A DNA stretch of 64,000 bases from Plecoglossus altivelis (Eukaryota; Chordata; Actinopteri; Osmeriformes; Plecoglossidae). Position 1 is the stretch's first letter; the number at the start of each line of letters is the position of its first letter. The position numbers were made by a program, and so were the translations under genes. Below the pieces are notes generated by a model. It saw only the letters and a list, made by a program, of their open reading frames with translations. It was not told where the DNA came from and did not search any database. Positions 36,938-49,705 of the stretch are shown one piece after another. The stretch covers positions 10,580,821 through 10,644,820 of the forward strand of contig BROE01000003.1 in the NCBI GenBank assembly GCA_036571765.1, given 5' to 3'.

Positions 36938-39900
36938 GCACACACTCTCCCCTTCTGGTCAATAATTCTTCTTTTTATCTTGTTGGCTCGCTGTTTTTCA
37001 CTTTCACATAATCCCCCCCCCCCCCCTCAGCTCTCTCTCTTCTCCCTCTGGCTTCCATGGCTCCGTCCCTCCCTTAAAGGCTCCTCCATTCTCACCGTGT
37101 CCAGGTCCACTTGGCTGCATTTGCTGAAAGGAGACAGTTCCTCCACCTGGGCTGTGGGCTCCGGGCCCTTCCTCCTCGCTCTCACCGTCTGCGGAACACA
37201 GGGGAAACACACAATGTTAGGGGCGGCCACACACGCTGGCACACAGGCGGACAGCGAGGGAACGCGAGAGACAGCCATTCACCACTTGACATTACAGTGG
37301 AGGTGGGGGGGTGGGGGGTGGAAAAGGGTTCTGTCATCTCGTATGACTGATTATTATTGTGCCAGCACTCCCAGAACCACCCTGAAACCTAGTGGGGTGA
37401 ATCGGGATCTTGCTGCACGGGATCCAGTGGTTCCCATGACCAATCAACTGGCCCTGTACTGTTGGGACAGACACACGACCCAGGCCTAGTTCCATGTTTC
37501 CTGGCAGAGTCCAGTGTTGACTGTGTGAGTCAAAGAGCCTGCATGGCTTATCAGATGGGACCTTTGCTCTGTGTAGCCAGGTCTACATAACATGATAACC
37601 ACCACCCAGCACTGTATGCTGGTTCTGCTTCTTCCGAGGGATCGAATGTCAGTTCACTTGTGTCGCTGTGCTTCAACCATAATGGCTGTCAATATTGCAA
37701 TATTGAAGACGTGGAACTATGTGGTGCAGGATGACGTACTGGCTACTTATATTATTTTCTGTATTTTCTGACTACTCTTGGGGAGAGTTGAAGGGTTAGG
37801 GTTGGAGGATTAGGATTGAAGGGTAAGGATTGGAGGGTTAGGATTGGAGGGAAAGGGTTGTAGGGTTAGAATTGGAGGCTTAGGATTGGAGGGTTAGGGT
37901 TGCATGGTAAGGGTTGGAGGGTTAGGGATGGAGGGTTAGGATTGGAGGGTTAGGGTTGGAGGATTAGGGAGGAGGGTATGGATTGAAAGTTTAGGGTTAT
38001 TGGCTTGAATCTTGGTGGCGGGGAAATATTAGCTCACTCTTCTGTCTCACGTAGACCGAACTAGACAGACAGTAAATCTCCAAACCCAGATTACAACATC
38101 CAGAGCAGGGTCCAATAATGCCTGGGTATCAGAGGCATGCTGACAGGACGTCCAGCATACGGCGCTTGTGTGACTATGCCAGTTCCAGTCACGTTGATGC
38201 TCTCTCCGTCTCTCTGTCTCTCTCTCTCTCACTCTGTATGTCTGTTTTGGTCTGTCAGACTGTCTCTCTCTCTGTGTCTGTGTGTCCCTCTTGGACCCGT
38301 AACAGCAAATTGAGCAAACCTGCAGCGCTGTGGCAGCCAGCCAGCTGCGGATTCTACAAGGATGACGCAGGTGAAACAAACAGGTGTAGTTATGTCTTAC
38401 AGTTACTATGAGCTAGGTAGTCTTTCTGCTACATAATGAACAGTCAGGCACCATCAGGACCCAGGGCTGGAATAGAGGAACAGTGAAATTGAGAGCTCAT
38501 AAACGCATGACCCACAACAGGCTACAAATAGAGGAAATGAAACATAGTGGGTGTAGGCTGGGGGCTGGAGGCCAGAGGGTTAGAGGTTGTATAGTGAGGG
38601 CTGGATAGTGAGGGGGGCTTGGGGCAGGGGGCTGGACACTTGGGGCTAGAGGCTGTGATCTTACCAGGCTGTATAACAGGAGCCAGGCAGTCAGGGTGTG
38701 GACCTTGCTTCTCTCTGTGATGATACTGATCCTGACCTTCACCCCTGATCAGGAGAACTAGGCTGTGGGTGGTTACTCATACCTGGTTTATGATGCAGAG
38801 TCCCCCCCCCCTCCATATCTCGCTGTTCCCCTCTCTCCCCTACCTCTCTCTTTCCTCCACGCCACCTCCACGACTGGCGGTTAAAGTTTAAAATGCGCAT
38901 GAAAGGAGCATGTGGAATGCGTGTCAGGGGTCACCTGGTCGTCAATCAGATATAGATTGAGCCTGAGATCGTGTGTACATTTTACACACCTCTAACCCTG
39001 CCTTCCACATTCCCTTTCGCAAGTTAGGGGAGGGGAGGGGCATCGTGGACACACTGAGACATTGTCTCCAGCAACTTTTGTCTGGGAGGAAGAGAAGGGG
39101 AGGAGGAGGCGGAGGAGGAGGAGGAGGAGAGGGGGAACGAGGGGGTAAATAAATGAGAGATAGAAAAGAAACAAGAAGAGCCTGGTCCAGACTGGTACGT
39201 TCAGAACAGAGCAAGTCTGAACGGAGAGAAGAGGAGAGATCATCTACATCAAAATCACTCTGAATGAAACAAGACAGCTAGCTAATCTAAGACAAGACAA
39301 TAAACTAATAATCGAGGAGGAGAAAAATAACATCATCCAACATTTGATAACATCCAGCTATCAACCCTTTACTGCTGTGTTTAAATTAGTGTTTAAAAGG
39401 CCAAGGCTAACACTTCCTCATGGCACACCTATCACAGCCTTGGCGTTCTCAACACACGCCACTCCCATCAGCCGTCAGTAGCATTCAGCGCAGGAGAGGG
39501 GAGGGGCAGGGGAGAACGGGGGGAGGAAAACAGGGACAGTGGACAAGGGAAAGTGGGGAGGGGGAGTGATCTGCGAATGTCCCACGTTTGTTCATGAACC
39601 TCTGGTCCGGTGGCCATGGTAACAGAGTGGATCTGGGTCCAGGGAGGCATTGATTGTGCTCATCCAGACAGGGCCATGAAGGAAGGTCATGTGACCCGTG
39701 TGGTTAATGATTGATAGCTAGCATACCTGTGTACCCTACACAGTCAGATGACATGAGTTTGAGATAACAAACTACCCCCTGCTCTCATCACATACACACA
39801 CGCGCACACATGCACACGCACACGAATTGTGGGAATATGTGCAAGCCGAGACACCCACATAGAATATGACCCGGGTCTAAAACGAAATTTGAATGTATTT

Positions 39901-40477
39901 CCCTCTTAAACACAAACACACACACACAAATACACACACGCCCTAATGGCGCCGTCATTCATCACAGAGCTCCTTCCACCATAGATAAACATGATTCATT
40001 TTTTGAACCATGAGACCTGAGAATGGACAGACACGTGCACGCACAGCAGCCAGCAAAGACACTTAAGCCATTTGTTGGGTCTTTTGGCTGAGGGGATTTT
40101 TTTTAATATTACAGTATAAACACTTCCTCGGAGCTAGTGTATTATTCAAGGACAGAGGATTCAAAAACGAACACACGTCTTGGAGAGCACTCAGGGTTAA
40201 ATGTCAGAAAATTTGCAAATACTCTAAGTAGATTAAAAGGCTATTTCGGCTCGCTCAACTGATTCACCAATATTTCATTGGAATCATCAGTATTTGCCAC
40301 TGTATGAAATAGTCTGAGCAGAAGATTTTGGCTAATAACACACACCAACTATGGTTTCAGCTGTGTTTGAGAGAAACTACCCCACCAATCTGCTTGTTTG
40401 AACATTGATTCCAAAACCAGTTTTTCCACTTCCAACCTCTGCTCTTTTCAGGGGAGGGTGGAGAGAGATGAAGAGTG

Positions 40478-40508
<31 letters not shown>

Positions 40509-42438
40509 TAGTGTGTGGGTTTACGCGTGTTTCTAGTAAGATCATCTCCAACCAGTAAAACCTGTTGATATATTGAAATATTGACCCCCGACACTGGTTT
40601 TCACTTCTTCACTCTGCTGATCTTTTGCCTGTCAGTCATTCATGTATGTGCATGGAATCCACCTGTCATGTGTCGCACAGCCTGTTGCATCTCAGATGTA
40701 ATCTTAGATGATGAACTCCATCTGAATGAAGGCTAGGATACTCATTTACAGTCCCCCCCCCCTCACCACATCCTCCACACACACACATACACACACCATC
40801 TACACACACACACACACAGATCTCCACCACATCAGGTTGTAAACACCCAACCAACCCATTTCCCTTTCAGAGGGTGAATAATGTGAGTGGCTGTAAGAGT
40901 AAGGACTTGTCACCAATGATGTTCAATCGGTGACAGAGTAAAGAATGAAGATCTCACAGTGAAAAGGATTGACCAGATGTTTGCAGATGTTGCAGGCCAG
41001 GAGTCATTGGTCCATCAGTGCCGAGTACAGTCAGAACAGCTGCAGAATACTGAGGTACAGTCTCATATAATCATGTGTCTATCCTTCAATGGGAATACAC
41101 AATGTTATAGTAACTGAGCAGGGTACTGCTAGCTACTGTCTCTTAGCTGTCTCAAGTGGCCTCAAGCCACACATATAGAGCTGAGTGACGCTCACCAAGT
41201 CAAAGGCGAAAGAGAAAAAGGTCCTCTTTCTCTCGCTAATAATTTGCCCGATCAGGGTTGAAGTCGTGGCCTCAATCTGTCCTGTGGAAGCGCCACATAG
41301 GTGTTTCAACATGTCTTTTTCACTAACGGGCAAAGTGTTAAAGTGTGCTATTGTGTCAAGAACCTGTACAGTTCCTCGCAGCAAAAGCAGGAAGGATAGT
41401 AAAGATTACGTTATCTTTCTAGCTTTGTTCCTTGTACCCTTTCTTGTACCCTTCCTTTCAATAATTCCTTGCCTTCATCCCTCCATCCCTCCAGCCCAAC
41501 ATTCCTCCATCCCTCTATGCCCTCCATCTCTCCTGCCCCTCAACCCTCCAGTTCCTCATCCCTCCTGCCCTTCATCCCTCCAGTCTCTAATCCCTCCAAC
41601 CCTCCATCCCTTCAGTCCCTTATCCGTCCAGGCCCTCATCCCTCCAGCCCCTCATCCCTCCAGCCCCTCATCCCTCCTGCCCTCCAGCCCCTCATCCCTC
41701 CAGGCCCCTCATCCCTCCTGCCCTTCAGCCCCTCATCCCTCCTGCCCTTCAGCCCCTCATCCCGCCTGCCCTCCAGCCCCTCATCCCTCCAGGCCCCTCA
41801 TCCCTCCTGCCCTCCAGCCCCTCCGTCCCAGTCTGCCCTCCTCAGAGAGTGGTGACCATCTGCAGATGCTCTGTTCACCTGAGCGCTTTAATCAATCTAC
41901 CCTCACAAGCATACGCTCACGCTGTCCCCTTGGAGAAACTCCTCGGTTCCCACTGCCTCTCCTCCTTCTCCCTCCCTCCCTCTTTTCCTCCCTCTCCCAC
42001 AACCACCCTCTCCTGCCTTCCTCTACCTCTCCTCCCGCCACCTTCATCTCCTCCAGGCGTAACGCTTCACTACCTGGGAGAGAAGCTCAGACACATGGGA
42101 GGACAAACTCTAATTGAAGGATTTTGACGGCCGCCTCCATGGCAACCGGGGGTCAACAAAAACCAGCCTATCAGATGCAAGCATGAGGAGGCAATTAGAA
42201 ATGAGGACCCCACCCGTGCCTTGTCACTATGACCTTTGAGAGAAGCAAGAGAGTGTGACGATGCCAAAGAGCCCACGTCATTTCCACACATACACACACT
42301 CCTTCTAAAGCCTTCTGAAGGTTTGTTTCTCCCTAAGGATCGGCTGATGATGAAAGACAATGAGGCCTTTGAGGGAGGGAGAGAGAGAGGGAGAGGGAAA
42401 GAGAGGGAGAGAGAGAGAGGGTGAGAGAGGGAGGGAGG

Positions 42439-42484
<46 letters not shown>

Positions 42485-42943
42485 AAGAAAGAGTAAAGAA
42501 GCATTCCAGAGAAGCACAAGTCTGGTGACCTGCCCTCACATTCTGCCTACAGAAGGTTACTACAGACAGTGCCCTCTTTTTTCCTCTCCCCAAGTCACCT
42601 CCACTGTCCTCTATGGCTCTTTTTACCCTCTAACACACACACACACGGACACTCTAATAGTATTCTATAAAGTCTGCATAACCCGGTCCTCTTCATGAGG
42701 TAGTAGAAGAGAGTTGATGAATTTCATGGCTGAAAAAAAATGACTGACTGACTGACTGACTGACTGACTGGGGAGAGGTTCAGAAACAGAGAAATTGAGC
42801 AAGACAGCGAGAGAGGGAGAGGAGAAAGATGTGTTGTAGAAACACTGAAAGAGAAGGATTATTTGCTACATTGCCAAACCTATTTCCATATCAGCATATT
42901 TTGGGCTGTGGCTCTCAGGTGCATGTGTGTGTGTGCGTACGTG

Positions 42944-42990
<47 letters not shown>

Positions 42991-44686
42991 ATACGTGCAT
43001 GTGTGTGTGTGTGTCTTTGTGTAGAGGGACTACCCATCTCAGAGCTCAGGTGTGTGTGTGTATGTGTGTAGAGGGACTACCTATCGCCGAGCTAAGGTGT
43101 GTGTGTGTGTGTGTGTGTGTGTAGGTGGGTATGTGTATGTGTGTGTGTGTGTGTGTGCGTCTGTGTGTAGAGGGACTACCCATCTCAGAGCTCAGGTGTG
43201 TGTGTAGGTGGGTATGTGCATGTGTGTCTGTGTTTAGAGGGACTGCCTATCTCAGAGCTCAGGTGTGTGTGTGTAGGTGGGTATGTGCATGTGTGCATGT
43301 GTGTCTGTGTGTAGAGGGACTACCTATCTCAGAGCTCAGGTGTGTGTGTGTAGGTGGGTACCTGGACGACAGCACTCCTCATGGCAGCAGTATGCAGCAA
43401 ACAATGCTGCGCCTAGTGACCAATGATTACTTACCCTATAGCCACTCCTTTAGTTCAAACATGAATGTTTACCTACATTGACAGACACAAAGCCTCTACA
43501 GCATACCTCTAACACCCCTGAGGCCCAGCCTCACTCTTAGAACCATTCGAGGCCAGCATCCCTCTTAGACCCATTAGAGGCCAGCCACACTTGCAGATTG
43601 AACTATTAGAGGCCAGCCTCATCATCTGTCAGTTTAATCAGTCAGTTGGAATTCCATACTAGTTGTTTTAAGGAATGAAGCTTAGTGCACGTTCAGCCAG
43701 GAAGACCTCAGGTCTGACAACCCTTCAGTCTCACTACCCACTTTTACATCAGTGACATCTCTGTAAAATAAACCATAATAATTGATTTCTATATGCAAGA
43801 ACTCAAAAATGGCCGTGGAAAAGTGTGGAATCCTTTTTGAACCAGAGTGACAGCATATCATCACACGGTTCCACTTTCGTAACTCATGTCACACTTCACT
43901 TCAGCCAGACCACCTGATGCGTCGCCTCAGAATATGTGCCTCCCTGCCATACCGTGAGCTTACCATTCCAGCTGTTGTAGGTGGAGCCATCAGTATCTGC
44001 TGGAGCCATCGCTGTCACATTTCACACCCTAATGTCTTCCTCTCAAAATATCACATGATTCACACGTGGTTTTCTCTCGTGATTACTCTACAAACTCTCA
44101 CCCATCTCCCTCCTCTCTAGTTCCTGTCTCTCTCCCTCTACGCCCTTTCCTCTGGCCTTCACCATCTCTCCATCCTCTCTCGCCCCTCTCACTCCTTCCT
44201 CTTTCACCTCCATTCTGCTGTCTCCTCCATCTCTCATTCCTTCCTCCTTCTCTCCCCCCTCTTCCTCCCTTACACATACTCGGCACAACGTCTCTACTTC
44301 TACAGACCACAGTAATGGAGAAAAGCTCACCAGACCAGTGGAACCAGTCACACTGTCTTCCCATGTTAATTGCAGGTAATGGAAGAGATTTCAGCAGGGA
44401 CCAGTCCTCACTGAGGTCTCACTGACATCACAGATTGTTTTAAAGAGAGTCAACAAGCAGTATGTTTATGTCCTTATACAACTAAATCCAGGCACCAAAC
44501 CCCACATTGTGGGGTCTATGTGGGGCAGTGAGGACACTTGTTTGAGGACATCTCTCAGGGGCCAGGGAACCAAGCTTGCCCGGAAAGAAAGAGAGAAAGA
44601 CAGGATTAATGTAATAGAGGGAGGAAGAAGGCAGGATGGTAGGGGAGCAAGTGAGGAGAAAGTGGGGGCAGAGAGTGAGTTAGTGA

Positions 44687-44721
<35 letters not shown>

Positions 44722-47140
44722 CGAGAGGAATCAACAGGCTGTGCTAGAAGATCAAGACACTGCTGGACAGAATACACACACCAGACCAAAGCCCCTGACA
44801 CCTCTGTCTCAGCTGATGGCAGGGAAAGAGAAGCTTGAAAAAGGGGGCTTTTGACTACCTCAAGGGACACCCCCCAAGGTCAGTGAGAGGACGGGAGGTG
44901 TGTGAGGTACAATAACTTAAGAGTCGAATGATGACTAAGCTAGAGGCCTTCTCTCGATCCCATTTATGACTACCACAAATAGAAACAATCGGGTGTTCAA
45001 AAGTCCAATCCTGACAATAAAGCATATCAGTGTTATAAACCATGCATGACAGGGTGAGGCTAGCCTATAAAGACAGCTTAGTCATCTTAATCAGGTCACC
45101 ACTGCTATCCATTTTTCTGTTTACATATGTCTGCTTTTATTGTATATCTGTATCTCACTATTATTGTATCCATAACTCACATTCAATATATAAAAGACAC
45201 ATAAGGAACATTTATAGGAAAAATATGCACTGAAGTACTGAACTGCATCTGTGAGCATGGTAATATTTGTGAGGCAGAAGATATGGATTCCAGTTTCCCC
45301 GCAGACGCACCACATGTAAATGTTTTGAAACACTGATCACACTTACATGGAAATATCGACTTTGTTATTTGGAGATTTGCAAAGACATGACAATGGGGAC
45401 AAATACCTGTATCTGTACTATGAGGGCCACACTCACTGTTAAAAACCTACGACCACCTAGTTTACACCTACAGCTGATTCAAACTAAAAGCCTCTGTGAG
45501 AAGTAGGAAATAATCCTACCCCGGAAAATATCCCTATCACTGGACCCTACCTCGGGATCCTACCCCAGGACCCAACCCCTGGACTCTACCCCTGGACCCT
45601 ACCCCTGGATCCTACCCCAGGATCCTACCCCAGGATCCTACCCCTGGATAGTACCCCATGACCCTTCCCCTGGACCCTACCCCTGGACTATACCCCTGGA
45701 CCCTACCCCTGGACTATACCTCTGGATCCTACCCCTGGACCCTACCCCAGAACCCTACCTTTGGATCTTACCCCAGGACCCTACCCCTAGACACTGCCCC
45801 AGGACCCTACCTGTAGACACTGCCACAGGACCCTACCCTTGGACCCTACCTCTGGATCTTACCCCTGAACCCTACCGTAGGACCCTGCCCCAGGACACTA
45901 CCCTTGGACCGTAGTACTGTACCCTACCCCTGAAATTAACCATGGACACAAAACTAGAAACCAACCATAACATTGGACACTATCCAAAATCTGAGATAAA
46001 TCTTCATTTTGTTTACAGTCAGCACACAAAAGTACACTTGAGCTCAAGTTGCTCTGCCATCATTAATTATGGCTGGATCACACAGACCAGCCCAACCAGT
46101 TGTGTATGACCAGAGGACACACACACACAAACACACACAGATATAGGATGTATTACATATGCACCTAAATCTAATAAGCCCATTAAGGTGTAAATCCTAG
46201 AGACTTAGCAAGTTATAATAAGTTATATTACCATGAATATTGGGCAGTAGGCCTAAGTGTGAGAAACGTTTTTAATCATGTTGATAATATTTTTTATTTT
46301 TTATAAAACGCATTTATAACGGCTCTTGCCGTCAAATCAGTTGGCTCTTATCATTTTTACTGAGTTGGTGTTTCGAAAAAAAACATTAATCTAAGCCTTC
46401 CAAAGTACTTAGTGAATAGCTGTACCAAGCCTATTTAAAACACACACGTCTAATCAGCCAAATGTCTAAAAGCTATACTGGTTTTAGGCAACTCGGACCT
46501 ACACAATGTCATTGTCAATCATTTTCTCTAAAACAAACCAGAAACTGTGAAGGTTTCAACAATATTAAATGAGTGACATCAAAGCAGCAGAGGACATTTA
46601 ATTCGTAAAGTCAAACACTAAGGATCTTAACCAGATAAGTAGACGAGGATTAAGAAGTTGTTGCTGAAAGAAACACATCTTTCTTGTGGTCAACACACTA
46701 AAACGCCAGTTACTTTAAATGTAGAAAGGATGATTTATGCGCCACCTTCAAAGAACAATACTGTCCTGGCTACTTATGAAGATGTTTATGATCAAATTAA
46801 TTACGAAATGAGAGATTATAACTAGGCAAATTTTTCTAATGTCAGTTTCTGTATTTACTACCTGTGATTCATCCAGGCACTCTCTGTCCAGTTCTCCGAT
46901 GTAGTACTGCTCCATCCACCGACGCGCGTTGTCGGAGTGCCGGTGTGGCGGCCCCTCGATCTCCCCGCTGATGTCCTTCCCTGAGCGGCGCAGTATGAGA
47001 GCCTCTCCGCCCGGGTGCAGTCGAAGGAATCCCGTCACATCATAGACCCTGGTCCCCAGCAACACCCAGCACGAGTCTTTAGAGCAATGACGGGCCACCT
47101 CACTCTCGGTGAAAAACCGAGGGGACGCCGATGGAGACAT
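34301..47140 (-). CDS. fa2h: Fatty acid 2-hydroxylase
   Basis: ER membrane di-iron enzyme that adds the 2-hydroxyl group to fatty acids for hydroxylated sphingolipids, including myelin galactolipids; electrons pass through its own cytochrome b5 domain. Exons in transcript order: 47140-46862, 37188-37096, 35653-35511, 35393-35293, 35128-34956, 34734-34482, 34368-34301. Phases close, giving 369 aa (human 372). The cytochrome b5 domain is about 9-90, with HPGG (42-45) and His68 in PHRHSDNARRW as haem ligands. The hydroxylase domain has DLVDWRKPL, membrane segments, and the histidine clusters His235/His240, HGQHH (258-262), HYYLH (316-320) and HVKHHFEH (337-344). The start aligns with the family N-terminus; an upstream in-frame ATG at 47173 would add 11 residues. 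Exon 2 (31 aa) is poorly conserved, as expected for the linker. The last intron uses a GC donor, and intron 1 is 9.7 kb. Transcribed toward ano10. Confidence 0.96.
34480..34481 (-). other. fa2h: Non-canonical GC splice donor of fa2h last intron
   Basis: On - the exon ends GAGCAG|GCGAGTAAAG. Using this GC donor with the acceptor TTACAG at 34369-34374 joins HQRAG to FGITTTFWDYPF, matching the family C-terminus (human HQKSGFGISTKLWDY). Reading through would instead stop after one extra residue. GC-AG introns are a known minor class. Confidence 0.85.
36885..36934. repeat. (CT)n microsatellite
   Basis: About 25 uninterrupted CT units in fa2h intron 2. Confidence 0.97.
37787..38000. repeat. 14-bp minisatellite with telomere-like TTAGGG
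   Basis: About 15 imperfect copies of GGAGGGTTAGGATT. Several contain TTAGGG, the vertebrate telomere word, but the unit length is 14, not 6. It lies in fa2h intron 1. Confidence 0.9.
41475..41830. repeat. 16-bp C-rich minisatellite
   Basis: Imperfect copies of CCCCTCATCCCTCCAG. The unit lacks stops, so it yields a long Pro/Ser-rich frame that is not a gene. Confidence 0.92.
42366..42490. repeat. GA-rich simple repeat
   Basis: GAGAGG/GAGA tract in fa2h intron 1. The complementary strand gives a spurious Ser/Leu-rich frame. Confidence 0.93.
42741..42770. repeat. (TGAC)n tetranucleotide repeat
   Basis: Seven to eight perfect TGAC units. Confidence 0.95.
42918..43360. repeat. Compound GT repeat with interspersed 36-bp core
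   Basis: GT runs alternate with five copies of a core reading GTAGAGGGACTACC then ATCTCAGAGCTCAGG, near 43021, 43071, 43168, 43237 and 43313. The core and its adjoining GT run have evidently been duplicated together. Confidence 0.9.
45535..45935. repeat. 13-bp minisatellite (CCTACCCCTGGAC)
   Basis: About 30 imperfect 13-bp units in fa2h intron 1, varying mainly at CCTGGAC versus CCAGGAT/C. It is bounded by unrelated unique sequence. Confidence 0.93.
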
Positions 47141-48704
47141 TGCAGCAAAAATGTGTCCACGAGAACTAAGCAAGGAGAGTATACAGACCCCCTCCGTAGA
47201 GCAACTGACCGCAAAGGCTACAACTAATTTCTACGTTTGCTGTCGATGCCCGGTGCGATTAGTCCGACAGAGCTTTGCTCATTACCATATCCTGAATATT
47301 GAATCAGTCGAGACTTTATGAAAGTCTGCTGTTCTCATATGCACCTGTTGCAACCCAGTACCAATTGGAAACGTTGCGCAACAATTACATCTGCGAAGGA
47401 ACGAGATAAATCTTTATTAGGTTCACAACGTTACATGATTGATTTTACGTCATCTGCGACTGAAAAGACGGAAGAAAGCTCGGACTACTTCCTTACTTCC
47501 ATCCCACTGTTAAAAGAGACTAACACAAATGGATTGTTTTGTACTTTAGCCTACACCTCTAAAGCAGGCCGAAAAGTGATATGGGCATTGTTTAATGATC
47601 TTTTAATAACTTTTTCCGACAAGATAATTAGTTAATTGTGCACCAAATATCAAAATAAAATACATTTTAGGACTCAGTTGTATAGGATCATGTGTCATGA
47701 TGTTATGCGGGCCAATGGAGGTCATTAATAAAATAGCCTGCGTGTCACAATGAAACTATCAAATATAACCGAGAGTTGTCACTCAACACCACTGCATCAG
47801 TTTAGGTGAAGTTTCAGATGAGCTTAGTTGTTTCCTGGGCGGGTGAGATTTTCTGCTGCGCTTTTTATTTTTTAAGGCGCGTTTCTGGTTTGAATACCAG
47901 TTGATCGAAACACATCCTACCTGCATTCCTTAAACTGCCCTCGCATTCGTATGCTTCTGTATTTGTATTTTTGTAATTTCTCATCGTTTCACATCGTTTT
48001 TGCATGCATTGGCTACGTCAAGTGGGCTGTATTATCTCGCAAGAGCGCCCCCGCCCGTGGTGATGCGCCTAGTAAATCAATGAAGATGATGACTGGCCTG
48101 GATCTTAGTTAATGTCGGGTTCTGCGGTCCAATCCCATGGCATATTTCCCAGGTATAGAGCTGTGTTGTAAAAAATAAGCTTGTGTTGTAAAAAATAAAC
48201 TTGCTCCTTTAGTAAGTGTTTTGGGTGTCGAACCCCAAATGGCTGCTAGGTGGAAACAGCACCGAGGTTTTACATCAAGAGGTCCAGTAGGTGGCAAGAG
48301 AGGATCGAAAAGAAGCGCAACAGCTTCCTTACCTTTGTCTTTAAAATACAGGCTTCAACTATGTTGAATATTCCAGTTATTTCATGTCAGCCAAATTGTC
48401 ATTTAAAGTAAACCGTGTATGGCCAAAGTCGCAACGTTTGTAGTCAAATACCTAATCACTTTTAGAAGTAAAAAAAAATTAAAAAGGGGTATAGTTGGTG
48501 ATTTTCACATTCACATAGTCTGACGTTTGTCCGAGGTTTATCCTTCCTTATCAACCTCATGCAATCGGATTATCATAGTTTATTTTAGGTCTGGACATTT
48601 GACCATGATGTCAGTCAACCTGCAAACTTCCCTTTAAGCTCTTCTCTGTTTTTGTTGAACTGGGGTTGCAAAGTGTGTGCCTTACGATGTCTACAAAATA
48701 ATGA

Positions 48705-48955
48705 GGCTCTCTATCTACCTGTCTACCTGTCTCTCCAACTGTCTTTCTAACTACCAGGCGGTTTGTCCAAATGCTTGTCTGTCTACCTGCCTGTATGTCT
48801 ATCTGTTTGAATGTCTACTTGGCTGCCTGTCTCTTTACCTACCTGTCTCCTCACCTGCCTGTCTATCTAGCTGTCTAGCTGTTTCTACCTGCCTGTCTGT
48901 TTGTCTCTCTACCTACCTGTCTGTCTACCTGCCTGTCTGTCTACCTGCCTGTATA
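48705..48955. repeat. CTGYCTAC imperfect repeat
   Basis: Tetranucleotide-derived array of CTGT, CTAC and CTGC words. The frame through it reads Cys/Leu/Ser and is an artefact. Confidence 0.9.
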
Positions 48956-49217
48956 TAAATCACTCCAGACAGGTGGTGTAAATCACTCATGGTAGTGTTG
49001 GAATGGTCCGAGTAAGAAACTAGGCTGTTCCAGGCATATCACAATGGTCCCTCCTGGTGGCATACTTGCTTTTATCCGCCCTCTTCCTCCCTCTTAGAAT
49101 CACACCTGTCTCTTGCCTCTAAATTTACCCAGCAGGACAATAGGATTCTTAATAATTCACTACTTGTTTGTGGTGCGGAGTTGCTGAAACACGAGCTGTC
49201 CTTTTAGGGCTATGTAC

Positions 49218-49222
49218 TGAGA

Positions 49223-49254
<32 letters not shown>

Positions 49255-49321
49255 TGTGTGAGTGAGTGAGTATGTGAGTGAGTGAGTCAGTCACAGAGTG
49301 AGTGAGTGAGTGAGTGAGTGA

Positions 49322-49396
<75 letters not shown>

Positions 49397-49402
49397 TGTG
49401 TG
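49218..49402. repeat. (GT)n and (GTGA)n compound microsatellite
   Basis: GT run, then GTGA units, then a GT run of about 35 units (49326-49402). It lies about 200 bases upstream of the putative first coding exon at 49611. Confidence 0.95.
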
Positions 49403-49610
49403 TGTTACATCTATGGATCTGCGGTGATGATCTCACTTTTCTGCTGTCAGAGGTGGGCCGGGCTGTTCAGCATGGTCCACTTTGTGATTGGCCCCGCTTT
49501 CTCTGACCTCATTACCTCAGATGCCATAAGAAGCTGCATGGGTCACAGTCTCTGAACCACTCACTCCTCCAGCACGCCACTGAACACTGAACACACCACA
49601 ACACCTCTCC

Positions 49611-49664
49611 ATGGCAACGGTTGTTCCTGTGAGTACTTCTGACTTTTTGTTAGTATGTGTGATG

Positions 49665-49705
<41 letters not shown>

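Larger units (their letters stand above)
37189..46861 (-). other. fa2h: fa2h intron 1 (9.7 kb), repeat-rich
   Basis: Separates the cytochrome b5 exon from the rest of fa2h. I find no nested gene. The long open frames (for example 41185-42117, 310 codons) run through minisatellites. The non-repetitive parts (38900-40400, 43480-45500, 45940-46860) show no coding signal. Confidence 0.75.
47141..49610. other. fa2h 5' region and intergenic DNA
   Basis: The first few hundred bases upstream of the fa2h start (47141-47400) are the expected divergent promoter/5' UTR. The rest to 49610 shows no coding signal on either strand. It contains a CTGTCTAC-type repeat (48705-48955) and a long GT/GTGA tract (49218-49402). 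Confidence 0.5.

Noticed and set aside
41185..42117. 310-codon + strand open frame, Pro/Ser-rich
   Set aside because: Runs through a stop-free 16-bp C-rich minisatellite inside fa2h intron 1. No domain, and composition follows the repeat.
48677..48958. Cys/Leu/Ser-rich 93-codon frame
   Set aside because: Encoded by a CTGT/CTAC tetranucleotide repeat.
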